Assembly: GCA_013823625.1 (NCBI GenBank)
Contig: PNMM01000001.1
Location: 806,001-870,000, forward strand
Length of the DNA: 64,000 nt
Source: Microbacterium sp.
GTDB lineage: Bacteria > Actinomycetota > Actinomycetes > Actinomycetales > Microbacteriaceae
Direction of reading: 5' to 3'
The position numbers were made by a program, and so were the translations under genes. Shown one piece after another: positions 6,971 to 16,634 of the stretch. Each line of letters opens with the position of its first letter. Position 1 is the stretch's first letter. The notes under the pieces are model-generated. The model did no database searches. It saw nothing but the letters and a program-made list of their open reading frames with translations, and was not told the DNA's origin.

Positions 6971-9900
6971 ATGGCCGGCTGGCACAACCCGCCGATTCCG
7001 TGGAGCGAGTTCGAGCGCAGCCTGCGCGAGGGCAAACGGCCGGGGTCGAGCCCGCCGCTCGGCGGTGATGCGGGCGACTCTCCGGCGTGGACGCAGAAGC
7101 GTGCGCCCTATCGCGCCGCCGGAATCGCACAGCCCGATCCCGCGACGGTCGTGCCCTACGCCGAGCTGCACGCGCACTCCAGCTTCAGCTTTCTCGACGG
7201 CGCCTCGAGCCCCGAAGAGCTGCTCGAAGAGGCCGCGCGGCTGGGGCTCGTTGGCCTCGCGATGACCGACCACGACGGTTTCTACGGCGTCGTGCGCATG
7301 GCCGAAGCGGCCGAGCCCTATGGCATCACCACGGTGTTCGGCGCCGAACTTTCGCTCGACCTCACGGGCCCGCAGCAGGGCGTGCCCGACCCCGAGGGCA
7401 CGCACCTGCTCGTGCTCGCGCGCGGGCAGGCCGGCTACCACCGGCTCGCCGCGGCCATTACCGGCGCGCAACTCGCGGGCGCCGAGAAGGGCCGCCCGGT
7501 CTACGACCTTGACGTGCTCGCCGAGCACGCGGGCCGCGGCGGCGACGCGACGAGCGGCGACCACTGGATGATCCTCACGGGGTGCCGCAAGGGCGCCGTG
7601 CGGTCGGCGCTCGAGGGGCGCGACACCAGGCGGGCGAGCAACGATGGTGCGGCCTCGGATGGCGTCGCTCGCGCGCGGCCGACGCGCGCCCACATCGCCG
7701 CGGCGGGCGCCGAGCTCGACGCGCTCGTCGACCGGTTTGGAGCATCCAATGTCACCGTCGAGCTCTTCGATCACGGCCGCCCGCTCGACACCGTGCACAA
7801 CGATGTGCTCGCGGCTCTTGCCGCCGAGCGCGGGCTTCCGATCGTCGCGACGGGCGCCGTGCACTACGCGGCTCCGGCGCGGTACCCGCTCGCCACCGCG
7901 TTCGCCGCCCTGCGCGGGCGCCGCAGTCTCGACGACATGCAGGGTTGGCTGCCGGCCGCCGGAACGTCGCACTTGCGTAGCGGCGCCGAGATGCAGCGGT
8001 TGTTCGCGCGCTACCCCGGGGCCGTGGCGCACAGCGTTGAGCTCGCGACCGAGCTCGGCTTCTCACTGAGGCAGGCCAAACCGAACCTGCCGAAGCAGGA
8101 GGTTCCAGAAGGCCACACGCCCATGAGCTGGCTGCGCGAACTGGTGTGGGCGGCTGTGCCGCGCAAGTACCCCGAGGCGAGTGACGCCGACCGTGCCCGC
8201 ATCGCGCGCGAGCTCGACGTCATCGAGATGAAGGACTTTCCCGGCTACTTCCTGATCGTGCACGACATCGTGCAGTACGCCCGCGGGCGCGGCATTCTCT
8301 GTCAGGGCCGCGGCTCGGCCGCGAACTCGGCCGTGTGCTACTTGCTCGACATCACGGCGGTCGACTCGATCGGCTACAAGCTGCCCTTCGAGCGCTTTCT
8401 TTCCTCCCTCCGCGACGAAGAGCCCGACATCGACGTCGACTTCGACTCTGATCGGCGCGAAGAGGTCATTCAGTACGTGTTCGAGAAGTACGGCCGCCGC
8501 AACGCCGCGCAGGTCGCCAACGTGATCTCGTACCGGCCCAAGAACGCCGTGCGCGACATGGCGCGGGCGCTCGGCTACTCCACGGGTCAGCAAGACGCGT
8601 GGAGCAAGCAGGTCGAGCGCTGGGGCGCCGTGCTCTCGAGCGACGACCACGACATTCCCGAGCCCGTCGTCGACCTCGCCCAGCAAGTGCTGACCTACCC
8701 TCGGCACCTCGGCATCCACTCGGGCGGAATGGTGCTCACCGACCGGCCCGTCGGCGAGATCGTTCCGATCGAGCACGCGCGCATGGAAAACCGCACGGTG
8801 CTGCAGTGGGACAAAGACGACTGCGCGTGGATGGGCCTCGTCAAGTTCGACCTGCTCGGTCTTGGCATGCTCGCCGCGCTGCAGTACTCGTTCGACCTCA
8901 TCGACGAGCATCTCGGCGAACGGTGGGAACTCGCGACGCTGCCAAAAGAAGAACAAGCGACCTACGACATGCTGTGCCGCGCCGACTCGATCGGCGTCTT
9001 TCAGGTCGAGAGTCGCGCGCAAATGGGGCTGCTGCCGCGCCTGCAGCCGCGCAAGTTCTACGACCTCGTCGTGCAGATCGCGCTCGTGCGACCCGGGCCG
9101 ATTCAGGGCGGCGCGGTGCACCCCTTTGTGCGCCGCAAGCTCGGTCACGAGCCGATCACCTACGACCACCCCAAGCTCGTCGAACCGCTCGAACGCACGC
9201 TCGGCATCCCGATCTTTCAAGAGCAACTCATGCAGGTCGCGATGGCGGTCGGCGGCTGCACGGGAGACGACGCTGACTTGCTGCGCCGCGCGATGGGCAG
9301 CAAGCGCGGCCTCGAGCGCATCGAGTCACTGCGCGAGACCCTTTATGCCGGCATGGCGGGCAACGGCATCACGGGCCAACTCGCCGACGAGATCTACGGC
9401 CGCATTCAGGCCTTCGCCAACTTCGGCTTCGCCGAAAGCCACTCCATCAGCTTCGCGCTACTCGTCTACGCGAGTTCATACATCAAGCTGCACTACCCCG
9501 GCATCTTCCTCGCCTCGCTGCTGCGCGCCCAGCCGATGGGCTTCTACTCGCCGTCGACGCTCACGGGCGACGCCGAACGGCACGGAGTCGAGGTGCGCAC
9601 CCCGTGCATCCTTCGGTCGGGTGTCGAGGCGGGGCTCGAGCGCATCGATCTCGTCGTTGCGTCAGCGTACGAGCCCGTGGCGACGGATGCCCGACGCGCG
9701 TCGCCCACGGGGCTCGAGCAGTGCATCCACCGCCAGCAGCTGCCCGTTCCCGAGTTCGAGCCTGCGTCGACGAATGGCGACCTCGCCGACTGCGCGCTGC
9801 ACCGCCGCGACGGTGAGCTCGCGGTGCGGTTGGGGCTTGCCGAGGTCACGGGGATCGGTCGGCCGACGGCCCAGCGCATCGTCGCCGAGCGTGAGCGGGG

Positions 9901-10522
9901 TGGCCCCTACCGCGACCTCACCGAGCTCGTCTACCGCACCGGGCTCACGGCCGCCCAGGTTGAGGCGCTCGCGACCGCCGGCGCTTTCGACGTGCTCGGC
10001 ATGTCGCGGCGCGAGGCGCTGTGGGCGGCGGGTGCCGCGGCGCAGGCTCGGCCCGAGTATCTGCCCGGAGTGGTGACGGCCGTGCAACCGCCGCTGTTCA
10101 CCGACCTCGACGCGCACGAACTCATGGTTGCCAACCTCGTGTCGACGGGTATCGCGCCCGGTGACCACCCCGTGCGTTTCGTGCGCGGGCTGTTGCGCGA
10201 GCGCGGCGTGCTGAGTGCGCGCGAGCTGCGCAGCGCCGAGCCGGGGCGCCGCGTCGAGGTGGCGGGTGTCGTCACCCACCGCCAGCGACCCGCGACCGCG
10301 AGTGGCATCACGTTTTTGAACCTCGAAGACGAGACAGGCCTCGTTAATGTGATCTGCTCGGTGGGGCTGTGGGGCCGCTACCGTCGCACGGTGCGCGAGA
10401 GTCGCGCGCTCATCATCCGCGGCACGCTCGAGCGCTCACCCGAGGGTGTCGTCAACATCGTCGCCGACCGGGTCGAGTCGTTGCCCTTGCGCGTCACCAT
10501 GCCGAGCCGCGACTTTCGGTAG
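6971..10522 (+). CDS. dnaE2: DnaE2, error-prone DNA polymerase III alpha subunit
   Basis: A C-family polymerase that extends past lesions with ImuA' and ImuB. The 1183-residue protein has an N-terminal PHP domain ('ELHAHSSFSFLDGAS', then 'TDHDGFYG'), the palm with 'GRGSAANSAVCY' and 'PDIDVDFD' (485-492, the catalytic aspartates), the fingers, a helix-hairpin-helix region and a C-terminal OB fold ('VEVAGVVTHRQRP', 'FLNLEDETG'). These features, the length and the imuB context distinguish DnaE2 from replicative DnaE1. ATG 6971 is chosen; the upstream TTG 6917 would fall in the YefM operator. No SOS box was seen directly upstream, so induction may depend on read-through from imuB or on another promoter. 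Confidence 0.93.
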   Translation: MAGWHNPPIPWSEFERSLREGKRPGSSPPLGGDAGDSPAWTQKRAPYRAAGIAQPDPATVVPYAELHAHSSFSFLDGASSPEELLEEAARLGLVGLAMTDHDGFYGVVRMAEAAEPYGITTVFGAELSLDLTGPQQGVPDPEGTHLLVLARGQAGYHRLAAAITGAQLAGAEKGRPVYDLDVLAEHAGRGGDATSGDHWMILTGCRKGAVRSALEGRDTRRASNDGAASDGVARARPTRAHIAAAGAELDALVDRFGASNVTVELFDHGRPLDTVHNDVLAALAAERGLPIVATGAVHYAAPARYPLATAFAALRGRRSLDDMQGWLPAAGTSHLRSGAEMQRLFARYPGAVAHSVELATELGFSLRQAKPNLPKQEVPEGHTPMSWLRELVWAAVPRKYPEASDADRARIARELDVIEMKDFPGYFLIVHDIVQYARGRGILCQGRGSAANSAVCYLLDITAVDSIGYKLPFERFLSSLRDEEPDIDVDFDSDRREEVIQYVFEKYGRRNAAQVANVISYRPKNAVRDMARALGYSTGQQDAWSKQVERWGAVLSSDDHDIPEPVVDLAQQVLTYPRHLGIHSGGMVLTDRPVGEIVPIEHARMENRTVLQWDKDDCAWMGLVKFDLLGLGMLAALQYSFDLIDEHLGERWELATLPKEEQATYDMLCRADSIGVFQVESRAQMGLLPRLQPRKFYDLVVQIALVRPGPIQGGAVHPFVRRKLGHEPITYDHPKLVEPLERTLGIPIFQEQLMQVAMAVGGCTGDDADLLRRAMGSKRGLERIESLRETLYAGMAGNGITGQLADEIYGRIQAFANFGFAESHSISFALLVYASSYIKLHYPGIFLASLLRAQPMGFYSPSTLTGDAERHGVEVRTPCILRSGVEAGLERIDLVVASAYEPVATDARRASPTGLEQCIHRQQLPVPEFEPASTNGDLADCALHRRDGELAVRLGLAEVTGIGRPTAQRIVAERERGGPYRDLTELVYRTGLTAAQVEALATAGAFDVLGMSRREALWAAGAAAQARPEYLPGVVTAVQPPLFTDLDAHELMVANLVSTGIAPGDHPVRFVRGLLRERGVLSARELRSAEPGRRVEVAGVVTHRQRPATASGITFLNLEDETGLVNVICSVGLWGRYRRTVRESRALIIRGTLERSPEGVVNIVADRVESLPLRVTMPSRDFR

Positions 10523-10547
10523 CACGCGGCGGCAGACCATGCCTCAG

Positions 10548-10874
10548 TCACGGGAAAGTGAAGAGCAACGATGCACCCACAAGCGCGCTGATCAGGGAGG
10601 TCCCGAACAGCGCGATCCTTACCGAACCCCATGGTCTGTGTCCCTTCAGCATTCGAGACGACAGGTACAGAAGGGCTGACGCGAACAGAACCGGCACTCC
10701 AAGCGTTGTTGCGAAAGCAGATGCCAACCAACCCACCAGATCGGATGGCGGGAAGCGCACGAGGAGTATGCACAGGCCGATGGCCGAGAGAACGACCGGC
10801 AGAATCACGAGTGTTCGTGACGCTTCAGGTCGGCTCCGCTCGGGAGCGGCATCGAGCGGCCTCACGGTCTGCAT
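10548..10874 (-). CDS. Hypothetical small membrane protein
   Basis: A 108-residue protein not assigned to a family. A charged N terminus of about 20 residues is followed by three hydrophobic helices: about 22-40, 48-68 and 84-106. The reading frame fills the gap between dnaE2 and the acetyltransferase gene and is preserved without stops. It is convergent with dnaE2 (25 bp between the ends). Confidence 0.6.
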   Translation of the reverse strand: MQTVRPLDAAPERSRPEASRTLVILPVVLSAIGLCILLVRFPPSDLVGWLASAFATTLGVPVLFASALLYLSSRMLKGHRPWGSVRIALFGTSLISALVGASLLFTFP

Positions 10875-10928
10875 GAGCAGAGAGTAACATGACGGTTCGT
10901 CGACTCATCGAGACCGTACGATCGACTC

Positions 10929-11453
10929 GTGACCTACCTCACCGCGGCCTTTCCCGAGGGGCTCACCGGCCGCCCACTGCGTGAAAGCGACCATCTGCCG
11001 GTGCTCGCCGCGGTCGGAGAGTGGTGGGGCACCCCACAGGCCCCCGAGCTCGGTCTGCTGTTGCCGCGACTGTTCTTTCAGCACTTCACGGTGCTCAGCG
11101 AGGTGGTCGAGGCGGTCGACGTCACCGGCGAGCAGCGCCTCGCCGCGTTCCTCATCGCCTTTCAGTCGGCGACTCATCCCGAGCGGGTCTACATCCACTT
11201 TGTGGGCGTTGACCCGCAATGGCGAAGCCAGGGCGTTGCTTCGTCTCTGTACGAGCGCCTATTCGCGACTGCCCGTGAGCTGGGGTGCTCGCGCGTCGAT
11301 GCCATCACGAGCCCGGCCAATCGTGGTTCGCAAGCGTTCCATGCGGCAATGGGTTTCGTAGCCAGCGGAGACTCGGTGGTCGAGGGCGTGAGTGCCTATG
11401 CCGACTATGACGGCCCCGGACACGCGCGTATTGCGCTCACTCGCTCTCTGTAG
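10929..11453 (+). CDS. GNAT family N-acetyltransferase
   Basis: A 174-residue acetyl-CoA-dependent acetyltransferase. The core acetyl-CoA motif A is 'VGVDPQWRSQGVASSLYERLF' in outline, ending near residue 118 (Gln/Arg-x-x-Gly-x-Ala pattern), followed by motif B 'NRGSQAFHAAMGF'. The substrate is unknown. The GTG start has no strong ribosome site. Its 3' end overlaps the convergent CPBP protease gene by 17 bp. Confidence 0.85.
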   Translation: MTYLTAAFPEGLTGRPLRESDHLPVLAAVGEWWGTPQAPELGLLLPRLFFQHFTVLSEVVEAVDVTGEQRLAAFLIAFQSATHPERVYIHFVGVDPQWRSQGVASSLYERLFATARELGCSRVDAITSPANRGSQAFHAAMGFVASGDSVVEGVSAYADYDGPGHARIALTRSL

Positions 11454-12399
11454 CTTCCAGGTTCGCTGAAGCCTGCCGTCGCGGCGGCGCCGGCGCACTC
11501 GCGATCACACCCCGCCGCGGCGCCCAGCGCAGCACAATGAGCGTGATGATCGTGATGACGACCATGGGTACAAGAGCGAAGGGGCCGGCCGCGCCGACAT
11601 CGCGATTGAGTGACTCTTCGAGCGAACTCAGCACGACGGCCGGAATCAAGAGCAAGACGTTGTTGAGGGTGTGAATCAGCACGGCGATCTCGAGCCCACC
11701 CGTCGCCCGAACAATGAGCGACATCGCCACGGCGAAGACCAGGTAGTAGGCGATGAGCCACGGGTCCGCGGCGAAGTGCACGAGAGCGAACACGATCGAC
11801 GATGCGATCGTGCCAATCGCGAACGAGACCCCCGTGCGACTCGACCACGAGCCCACGGTGCGGGCGATGAACCCGCGAAAGCCATACTCCTCGCCAGCCG
11901 CCTGAAACGGGGTCGTGAGCACGATCATGATGAGCAGAGCGACAGTGGTGCCGCTCGGCGGTTCCCCGATGAGTGATGCCACCGCGAGCACGAGTCCTGC
12001 ACCGGTGTACAGCAGAAAGATCGGCGCGATGAACAGTGCCGACCGGCGGATGAGCGGCCAGCGCCACGTGCCGGTGACGGAGTGCATCCATCGCGGACGC
12101 ACGCCAAAGAACGCCCACTGGATGAGCATCGAGAGTGGGATGAGTGCTGCGAGCAGCAGGTTGTTCGCGAGAAAAAGCGTGGGGGTGATCGAGAGCTCAC
12201 CCGACGCAACCTCGGCTGCTGATGTGATGCCGAGCATGAGGTCAAGCTCGACGGCCGCGAACGACAGCAGCACGCTCATGATGACCGTGCTGACGGCAAA
12301 CGTGACGAGAGCCAGGGCCGCGATCCACCACGGTCGGCGGGGCTCGCTCAGCGCCTCGTGATACAGCCGTTGGCGCACTGGCGGCGGATAGTCGATCAC
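11437..12399 (-). CDS. CPBP family intramembrane glutamic endopeptidase
   Basis: A membrane protein of 320 residues with about eight hydrophobic helices. The CPBP (CAAX-protease/bacteriocin-processing) motifs are all present: 'EEYGFRG' (motif 1, EExxxR), 'HFAADP' (motif 2) and 'HTLNN' (motif 3). GTG 12399 is preferred: AGAGGAG lies 7 nt upstream, and its GTGA overlaps the stop of the upstream PLP-enzyme gene by 4 nt, indicating coupling. It is the last gene of the dinB operon. The substrate is unknown; in this setting it need not concern bacteriocins. Confidence 0.87.
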   Translation of the reverse strand: MIDYPPPVRQRLYHEALSEPRRPWWIAALALVTFAVSTVIMSVLLSFAAVELDLMLGITSAAEVASGELSITPTLFLANNLLLAALIPLSMLIQWAFFGVRPRWMHSVTGTWRWPLIRRSALFIAPIFLLYTGAGLVLAVASLIGEPPSGTTVALLIMIVLTTPFQAAGEEYGFRGFIARTVGSWSSRTGVSFAIGTIASSIVFALVHFAADPWLIAYYLVFAVAMSLIVRATGGLEIAVLIHTLNNVLLLIPAVVLSSLEESLNRDVGAAGPFALVPMVVITIITLIVLRWAPRRGVIASAPAPPRRQASANLEATESE

Positions 12400-13493
12400 G
12401 TGTTGGCTCCTCTCGCGGCAACCGCCCACGCGGCGACCTCAACTCCCTCACGCTCGACGATGAGGTCGTCGACGAGGTTCACGGCATTGCAGACGTGGTT
12501 GGGCACGACGCGCAGCACGGTGCCGAGCGGCGGCACGATAGCGTCCGCCGAGAACGTGATGGTGGCGTGGTGCTCTGAGAGTGCGGTGATGCGGGCATCC
12601 GGATGGTCGAGCAACCGGCCGTAGCCACTCGCGTAGGCGGCACGATCGGCGCCCAGAATCTTGCTGCCGGCATCCACGATCGCCACGTTCTCGCGCCGAC
12701 TCACAACCGTGGCGCGGGCCGTCAGGGCAATCGTTGCGGGCTCGATCGTTCCGAGCTCCCACTGCTGCGCGTCACCGAAGAGGTACACCCCGGGCCGTAA
12801 CTCGGTGAGCACGCCGCCGTCGGCCGCGCGGGCACTCGGGGTTGACCCGCCGCTCACGACCGGGCACGGGATGCCCGCCGCAACGAGCGCGTCACGCGCC
12901 GTGGCGAGGGCCGCGGCTTCGTCGCCCGCCGCGGGTGTTGCCGCGCCCGAGCCGTACGAGTGCCCCGGAAACGTGAAGACGCCGTCGACGAGCAACCCGG
13001 CCTCGAGCGCAGTAGCCGCGACCTCGGCAGCACGCTCGGGTGAGATGCCGCTGCGGTGGTGGCCGCTATCGACCTCGACCGCGATGGCGAGGGGCGGCGC
13101 GGAGTCGGAACCCGCGTGCACAGCAGCGGCGAGCATCCGTACCCCGTCAACCGAGTCGGCGCCGACGCGAAGCCGCACACGGCCGGCAAGACCTCGCAGT
13201 CGAGCCGCGCGAAGACCGACGGCCCACAAGGGGTAGGCGATGAAGATGTCGTCGACTCCCGCGTCGGCAAACACCTCGGCCTCGCCGACCGTGGCCACCG
13301 TGAGGCCGACGGCGCCGTGCGCGAGCTGGCGCGCTGCAATCTCGGGAGTCTTGTGGGTCTTCGCGTGGGGGCGCAGCGCCACACCAAGCGTGGCGGCGTG
13401 AGACGCCATCGCAGCAAGGTTCGACTCGAGCTGGTGCTCGTCGACGACGAGATAGGGGGTGTCGCGCACTCCCCCATCATCGCGCGTCGTCAC
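12396..13493 (-). CDS. PLP-dependent D-threonine aldolase / D-serine dehydratase-like enzyme
   Basis: A 365-residue fold-type III PLP enzyme. The alanine-racemase-like barrel comes first, with 'LRPHAKTHKTPEIA' (about 41-54) carrying the Schiff-base lysine. 'EVDSGHHRSG' and 'FPGHSYG' are in the middle. The C-terminal domain has 'PNHVCNAVNL', whose His and Cys form the metal site in D-serine dehydratase and D-threonine aldolase. It should act on a D-hydroxy amino acid. It overlaps both neighbours by 4 nt in the dinB-helicase-PLP-CPBP operon. A role tied to DNA repair is not evident. Confidence 0.83.
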   Translation of the reverse strand: MTTRDDGGVRDTPYLVVDEHQLESNLAAMASHAATLGVALRPHAKTHKTPEIAARQLAHGAVGLTVATVGEAEVFADAGVDDIFIAYPLWAVGLRAARLRGLAGRVRLRVGADSVDGVRMLAAAVHAGSDSAPPLAIAVEVDSGHHRSGISPERAAEVAATALEAGLLVDGVFTFPGHSYGSGAATPAAGDEAAALATARDALVAAGIPCPVVSGGSTPSARAADGGVLTELRPGVYLFGDAQQWELGTIEPATIALTARATVVSRRENVAIVDAGSKILGADRAAYASGYGRLLDHPDARITALSEHHATITFSADAIVPPLGTVLRVVPNHVCNAVNLVDDLIVEREGVEVAAWAVAARGANT

Positions 13494-15271
13494 GCTCCGC
13501 CGTTCGCCATCTGCTTGCGCAGAAGCTCGATGCGCAATTGCAGCTGCGCGACGGTCGCCTGGCCGACGGCGGGCCCGCCGCAGAGGCGACGCAACTCGGC
13601 GTGAATGTGGCCGTGCGGTTGACCCGTGAGCTTCGCGCGCAGACCGACAAGGCTGTTCAGCAGGGTGCGCTGCTCTTTGAGCGAGCGGTACATGGGCTGC
13701 ACCGCCGGTGCGGCACCGGCGGGCCGTTCCGCGGCGCGACGCTGTTGGCGCTGGTGGCGCGCCTTGAGCACGTCGCGCACTTGGTCAGGTTCGAGAATGC
13801 CGGGGAGGCCGAGGAAGTCGAGCTCTTCGAGGCTGCCGACGGGCGACAGCGCGCCAAACTCATCGCCGTCGAAGAGCACCTTCTCGAAGATCGCGCTCGA
13901 CTCCAGAGCGAGATAGGTGTACTCGGCGAGCTCACTTTCGCTGGCCTTTTCCTCACGCTCGGCCTCGCTGAGCAGTGCGTCGTCGAGCAACTCGTCGCTC
14001 GCGCGATCGAGAGCGTGGTCACGTTCGCGCTCGAGTTCGCTCGCGAGGCGCTGAATCGCGGGCACGCTCGGAATGAAGATCGACGCCGTCTCGCCGCGAC
14101 GCCGCGCGCGCACGAAACGGCCGATCGCCTGGGCGAAGAACAGTGGGGTGGATGCACTCGTCGCGTAGACCCCCACCGCGAGCCGCGGCACGTCGACGCC
14201 CTCTGAGACCATGCGCACGGCGACGAGCCAGCGCGACTCCGACTCGGCAAAGGTGGCGATGCGGTCGGATGCGCCCGCTTCGTCGCTGAGCACGACGGTC
14301 GGCTCTTCGCCGGTGATGGAGGCGAGCAAGCCGGCGTACGCGCGCGCCGTGGCTTGGTCGGTCGCGATGACGAGGCCCCCCGCATCCGGAACCTGATGGC
14401 GCACTTCGGTGAGACGGGTGTCGGCCGCGCGCAACACGCCGCTCATCCACTCGCCGCCCGGGTCAAGAGCGGTGCGCCAGGCCTGTGCCGTGATGTCGGC
14501 GGTGTCAGCTTGGCCGAGCACGGCCTCCATTTCGTCGCCCGACGTCGTGCGCCAGCGCATGCGCCCCGCGTATGACAAGAACAACACCGGGCGCACGACG
14601 CCGTCGGTCAGGGCGCGGCCGTAGCCGTATTGGTAGTCGGTGTGCGAGATGCGAATGCCCTCGGTATCGGGCACGTAGGTCACGAACGGAATCGGCGCCG
14701 TGTCACTGCGAAACGGCGTGCCCGTGAGAGACAACCGGCGCGTCGCCCCTTCGTAGGCCTCGCGTATCGCTTCGCCCCAACTGAGCGCGTCGCCACCGTG
14801 GTGCACTTCGTCGAGAATGACGAGCGTCGAGGCCTGCTCGACGAGCACGCGGTGCACGAATGGCTGCGCGGCAACTTGTGCGTACGTCACGGCAACACCG
14901 TGGAACGCGCGACCTACCATGCGCCCCGCATTGCGAAAGGCGGGGTCGAGACGGATGCCCACGCGATGCGCCGCGTCGGCCCACTGCCTCTTCAAGTGCT
15001 CGGTGGGTGCCACGACGATGACGCGTTCGACTGTGCGACGCGCGAGCAGCTCAGCGGCGAGCCTCAGCGCGAATGTCGTCTTGCCAGCGCCCGGCGTCGC
15101 GGCCGCAAGAAAGTCACGCGGCTCGGTCTCGAAGTAACGGTCAAGCGCTTCGGCTTGCCAGGCGCGCAAACGATCGGCTGTGCCGCGGGCAGCGCGCTCG
15201 GGGTACGAGGGTGAGAGGTTCTCCGCGGCAAAGGTGCCCACGTGCGGGGCGCGGCGGTAGGTCGGACTCAC
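13490..15271 (-). CDS. SF2 DEAD/DEAH-box helicase (RadD/type-III-res-like)
   Basis: A 593-residue SF2 helicase. Walker A is 'ATPGAGKTT' (about 58-66), Walker B is 'LDEVHH' (about 151-156), motif III is 'LTGTPFRSD' and motif VI is 'QAIGRFVRARR' (about 375-385). These sit in two RecA-like domains, with a charged C-terminal tail of about 170 residues. No nuclease domain is visible. It is separated from dinB by only 12 nt and overlaps the next gene by 4 nt, so it is almost surely cotranscribed with the polymerase. DNA-repair unwinding is a reasonable inference. Confidence 0.87.
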   Translation of the reverse strand: MSPTYRRAPHVGTFAAENLSPSYPERAARGTADRLRAWQAEALDRYFETEPRDFLAAATPGAGKTTFALRLAAELLARRTVERVIVVAPTEHLKRQWADAAHRVGIRLDPAFRNAGRMVGRAFHGVAVTYAQVAAQPFVHRVLVEQASTLVILDEVHHGGDALSWGEAIREAYEGATRRLSLTGTPFRSDTAPIPFVTYVPDTEGIRISHTDYQYGYGRALTDGVVRPVLFLSYAGRMRWRTTSGDEMEAVLGQADTADITAQAWRTALDPGGEWMSGVLRAADTRLTEVRHQVPDAGGLVIATDQATARAYAGLLASITGEEPTVVLSDEAGASDRIATFAESESRWLVAVRMVSEGVDVPRLAVGVYATSASTPLFFAQAIGRFVRARRRGETASIFIPSVPAIQRLASELERERDHALDRASDELLDDALLSEAEREEKASESELAEYTYLALESSAIFEKVLFDGDEFGALSPVGSLEELDFLGLPGILEPDQVRDVLKARHQRQQRRAAERPAGAAPAVQPMYRSLKEQRTLLNSLVGLRAKLTGQPHGHIHAELRRLCGGPAVGQATVAQLQLRIELLRKQMANGGA

Positions 15272-15283
15272 GAGACCTCGATG

Positions 15284-16546
15284 CTAGTCGAGTCGACCGA
15301 CGCCGCCCTCCGGAACACTCCCTCGTCGCGGAGGAGCGCCCTTCATCAGCGACGCCCGCTGCACGGTGCCTGTGCCAAAGCGCTCGGCGAGTGCATCGAT
15401 GGCACCTTCCGCTTCTCGCCACGGCTCATCGTCGTCCCAGAGCCCGTGAGCAACCGTGCCCGTCGGCAGCAGGGCGGATGCCCGCACTCCGATGAGCCGC
15501 AGCCCACGCCCCACCACCGGTGACGCCGCATAGAGTGCCCGCGCTTCGGTCGCAATGCGCTGCGCCACATCCGTTGGTTCGGGCAGAGTCTGTGATCGAG
15601 TGATGGTCTCGAAGTCGCCGAAGCGCAGCTTTATCGAGAGCGTGCGCGCGACCCATCCCCCGGCGCGCAGCCGCTCGGCGACGCGCTCGGCGAGGCGGAG
15701 CAGCTCGCGGTCGATCACCGCCGGCTCGGCAACGTCGCGCTCGAAGGTGACCTCATGGCCGATGGTCTTCTCCGCACGCTCGGGTGAGACAGACCGCGGG
15801 TCGCGACCGTGGGCGAGCGCGTGCAGGTGCCCCGCCGCGGCCGGGCCGAGTGCGCGGGTGAGGGCGTCGAGCGGAGCATCCGCCACATCGCCGATGGTGC
15901 GGAGTCCTAGTCGCTCGAGGCGCTGTGCCGACGCCGCGCCGACTCCCCACAGGGCGGTGATGGGTTGCGGGTACAAGAACGCGAGCGTCTCGGCGGCGGG
16001 AACGATGAGCAGCCCGTCGGGTTTCGCGCGGCCCGAGGCGAGCTTGGCGACGAACTTCGTCGCTGCAGCGCCGACCGAGGCCACGAGTCCGGTCTCGGCG
16101 TGGATACGCTCCCGCAATGCCGTGCCGATCGCAAACGGCGGCCCAAACAGCGCCGTAGCGCCCGTGACATCGAGAAAGGCCTCATCGATGCTCAAGGGCT
16201 CAACGAGCGGCGTGACGTCGCCGAGGATCTGCATGACCGCGCGAGAGGCGGCTTGGTAGCGGTCGTAGTGCGGCTCGAGCACGATCGCGTGGGGGCAGCG
16301 CCGCAGAGCAATGGCCATGGGCATGGCCGAGTTGACGCCGTAGCGGCGGGCCTCGTACGTCGCCGCCGTCACCACCGAGCGGGCGCCACGGTGGCCGACG
16401 ATCACGGGCTTGCCGCGCAGCTCAGGCCGGTCGAGCAGCTCGACCGAGGCAAAGAAGGCATCCATGTCGAGGTGCAGGATGCGCGCGCTCAGGTCATCGG
16501 TCGGGGCCTCAGTGACCTGCCGACCGCTGCCGTCTTGCTTGCTCAT
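15284..16546 (-). CDS. dinB: DNA polymerase IV (DinB)
   Basis: A Y-family translesion polymerase of 420 residues. The catalytic acids are intact: 'HLDMDAFFASVE' near residues 25-36 and 'SIDEAFLD' near 120. The thumb has the helix-hairpin-helix 'LWGVGAASAQRLERLGLRTIGD', followed by the little finger with 'KTIGHEVTFE'. Unlike the nearby ImuB, it should be an active polymerase. It leads an operon with a helicase, a PLP enzyme and a CPBP protease. I saw no SOS box in the 88 bp upstream and no clear C-terminal clamp-binding motif. Confidence 0.94.
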   Translation of the reverse strand: MSKQDGSGRQVTEAPTDDLSARILHLDMDAFFASVELLDRPELRGKPVIVGHRGARSVVTAATYEARRYGVNSAMPMAIALRRCPHAIVLEPHYDRYQAASRAVMQILGDVTPLVEPLSIDEAFLDVTGATALFGPPFAIGTALRERIHAETGLVASVGAAATKFVAKLASGRAKPDGLLIVPAAETLAFLYPQPITALWGVGAASAQRLERLGLRTIGDVADAPLDALTRALGPAAAGHLHALAHGRDPRSVSPERAEKTIGHEVTFERDVAEPAVIDRELLRLAERVAERLRAGGWVARTLSIKLRFGDFETITRSQTLPEPTDVAQRIATEARALYAASPVVGRGLRLIGVRASALLPTGTVAHGLWDDDEPWREAEGAIDALAERFGTGTVQRASLMKGAPPRRGSVPEGGVGRLD

Positions 16547-16634
16547 GCCGCGCGCCCCACGCGATCATCCTGGCATCGTGCTCTGACGGTGCGGGACGAT
16601 CGCGAGGGGCGCGCGGGCTAGAGAAGGTCGAGTG

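Noticed and set aside
16547-16634. Search for an SOS box upstream of dinB.
   Set aside because: No TCGAAC-N4-GTTCGA or close variant was found in this gap, so no LexA claim is made for dinB.
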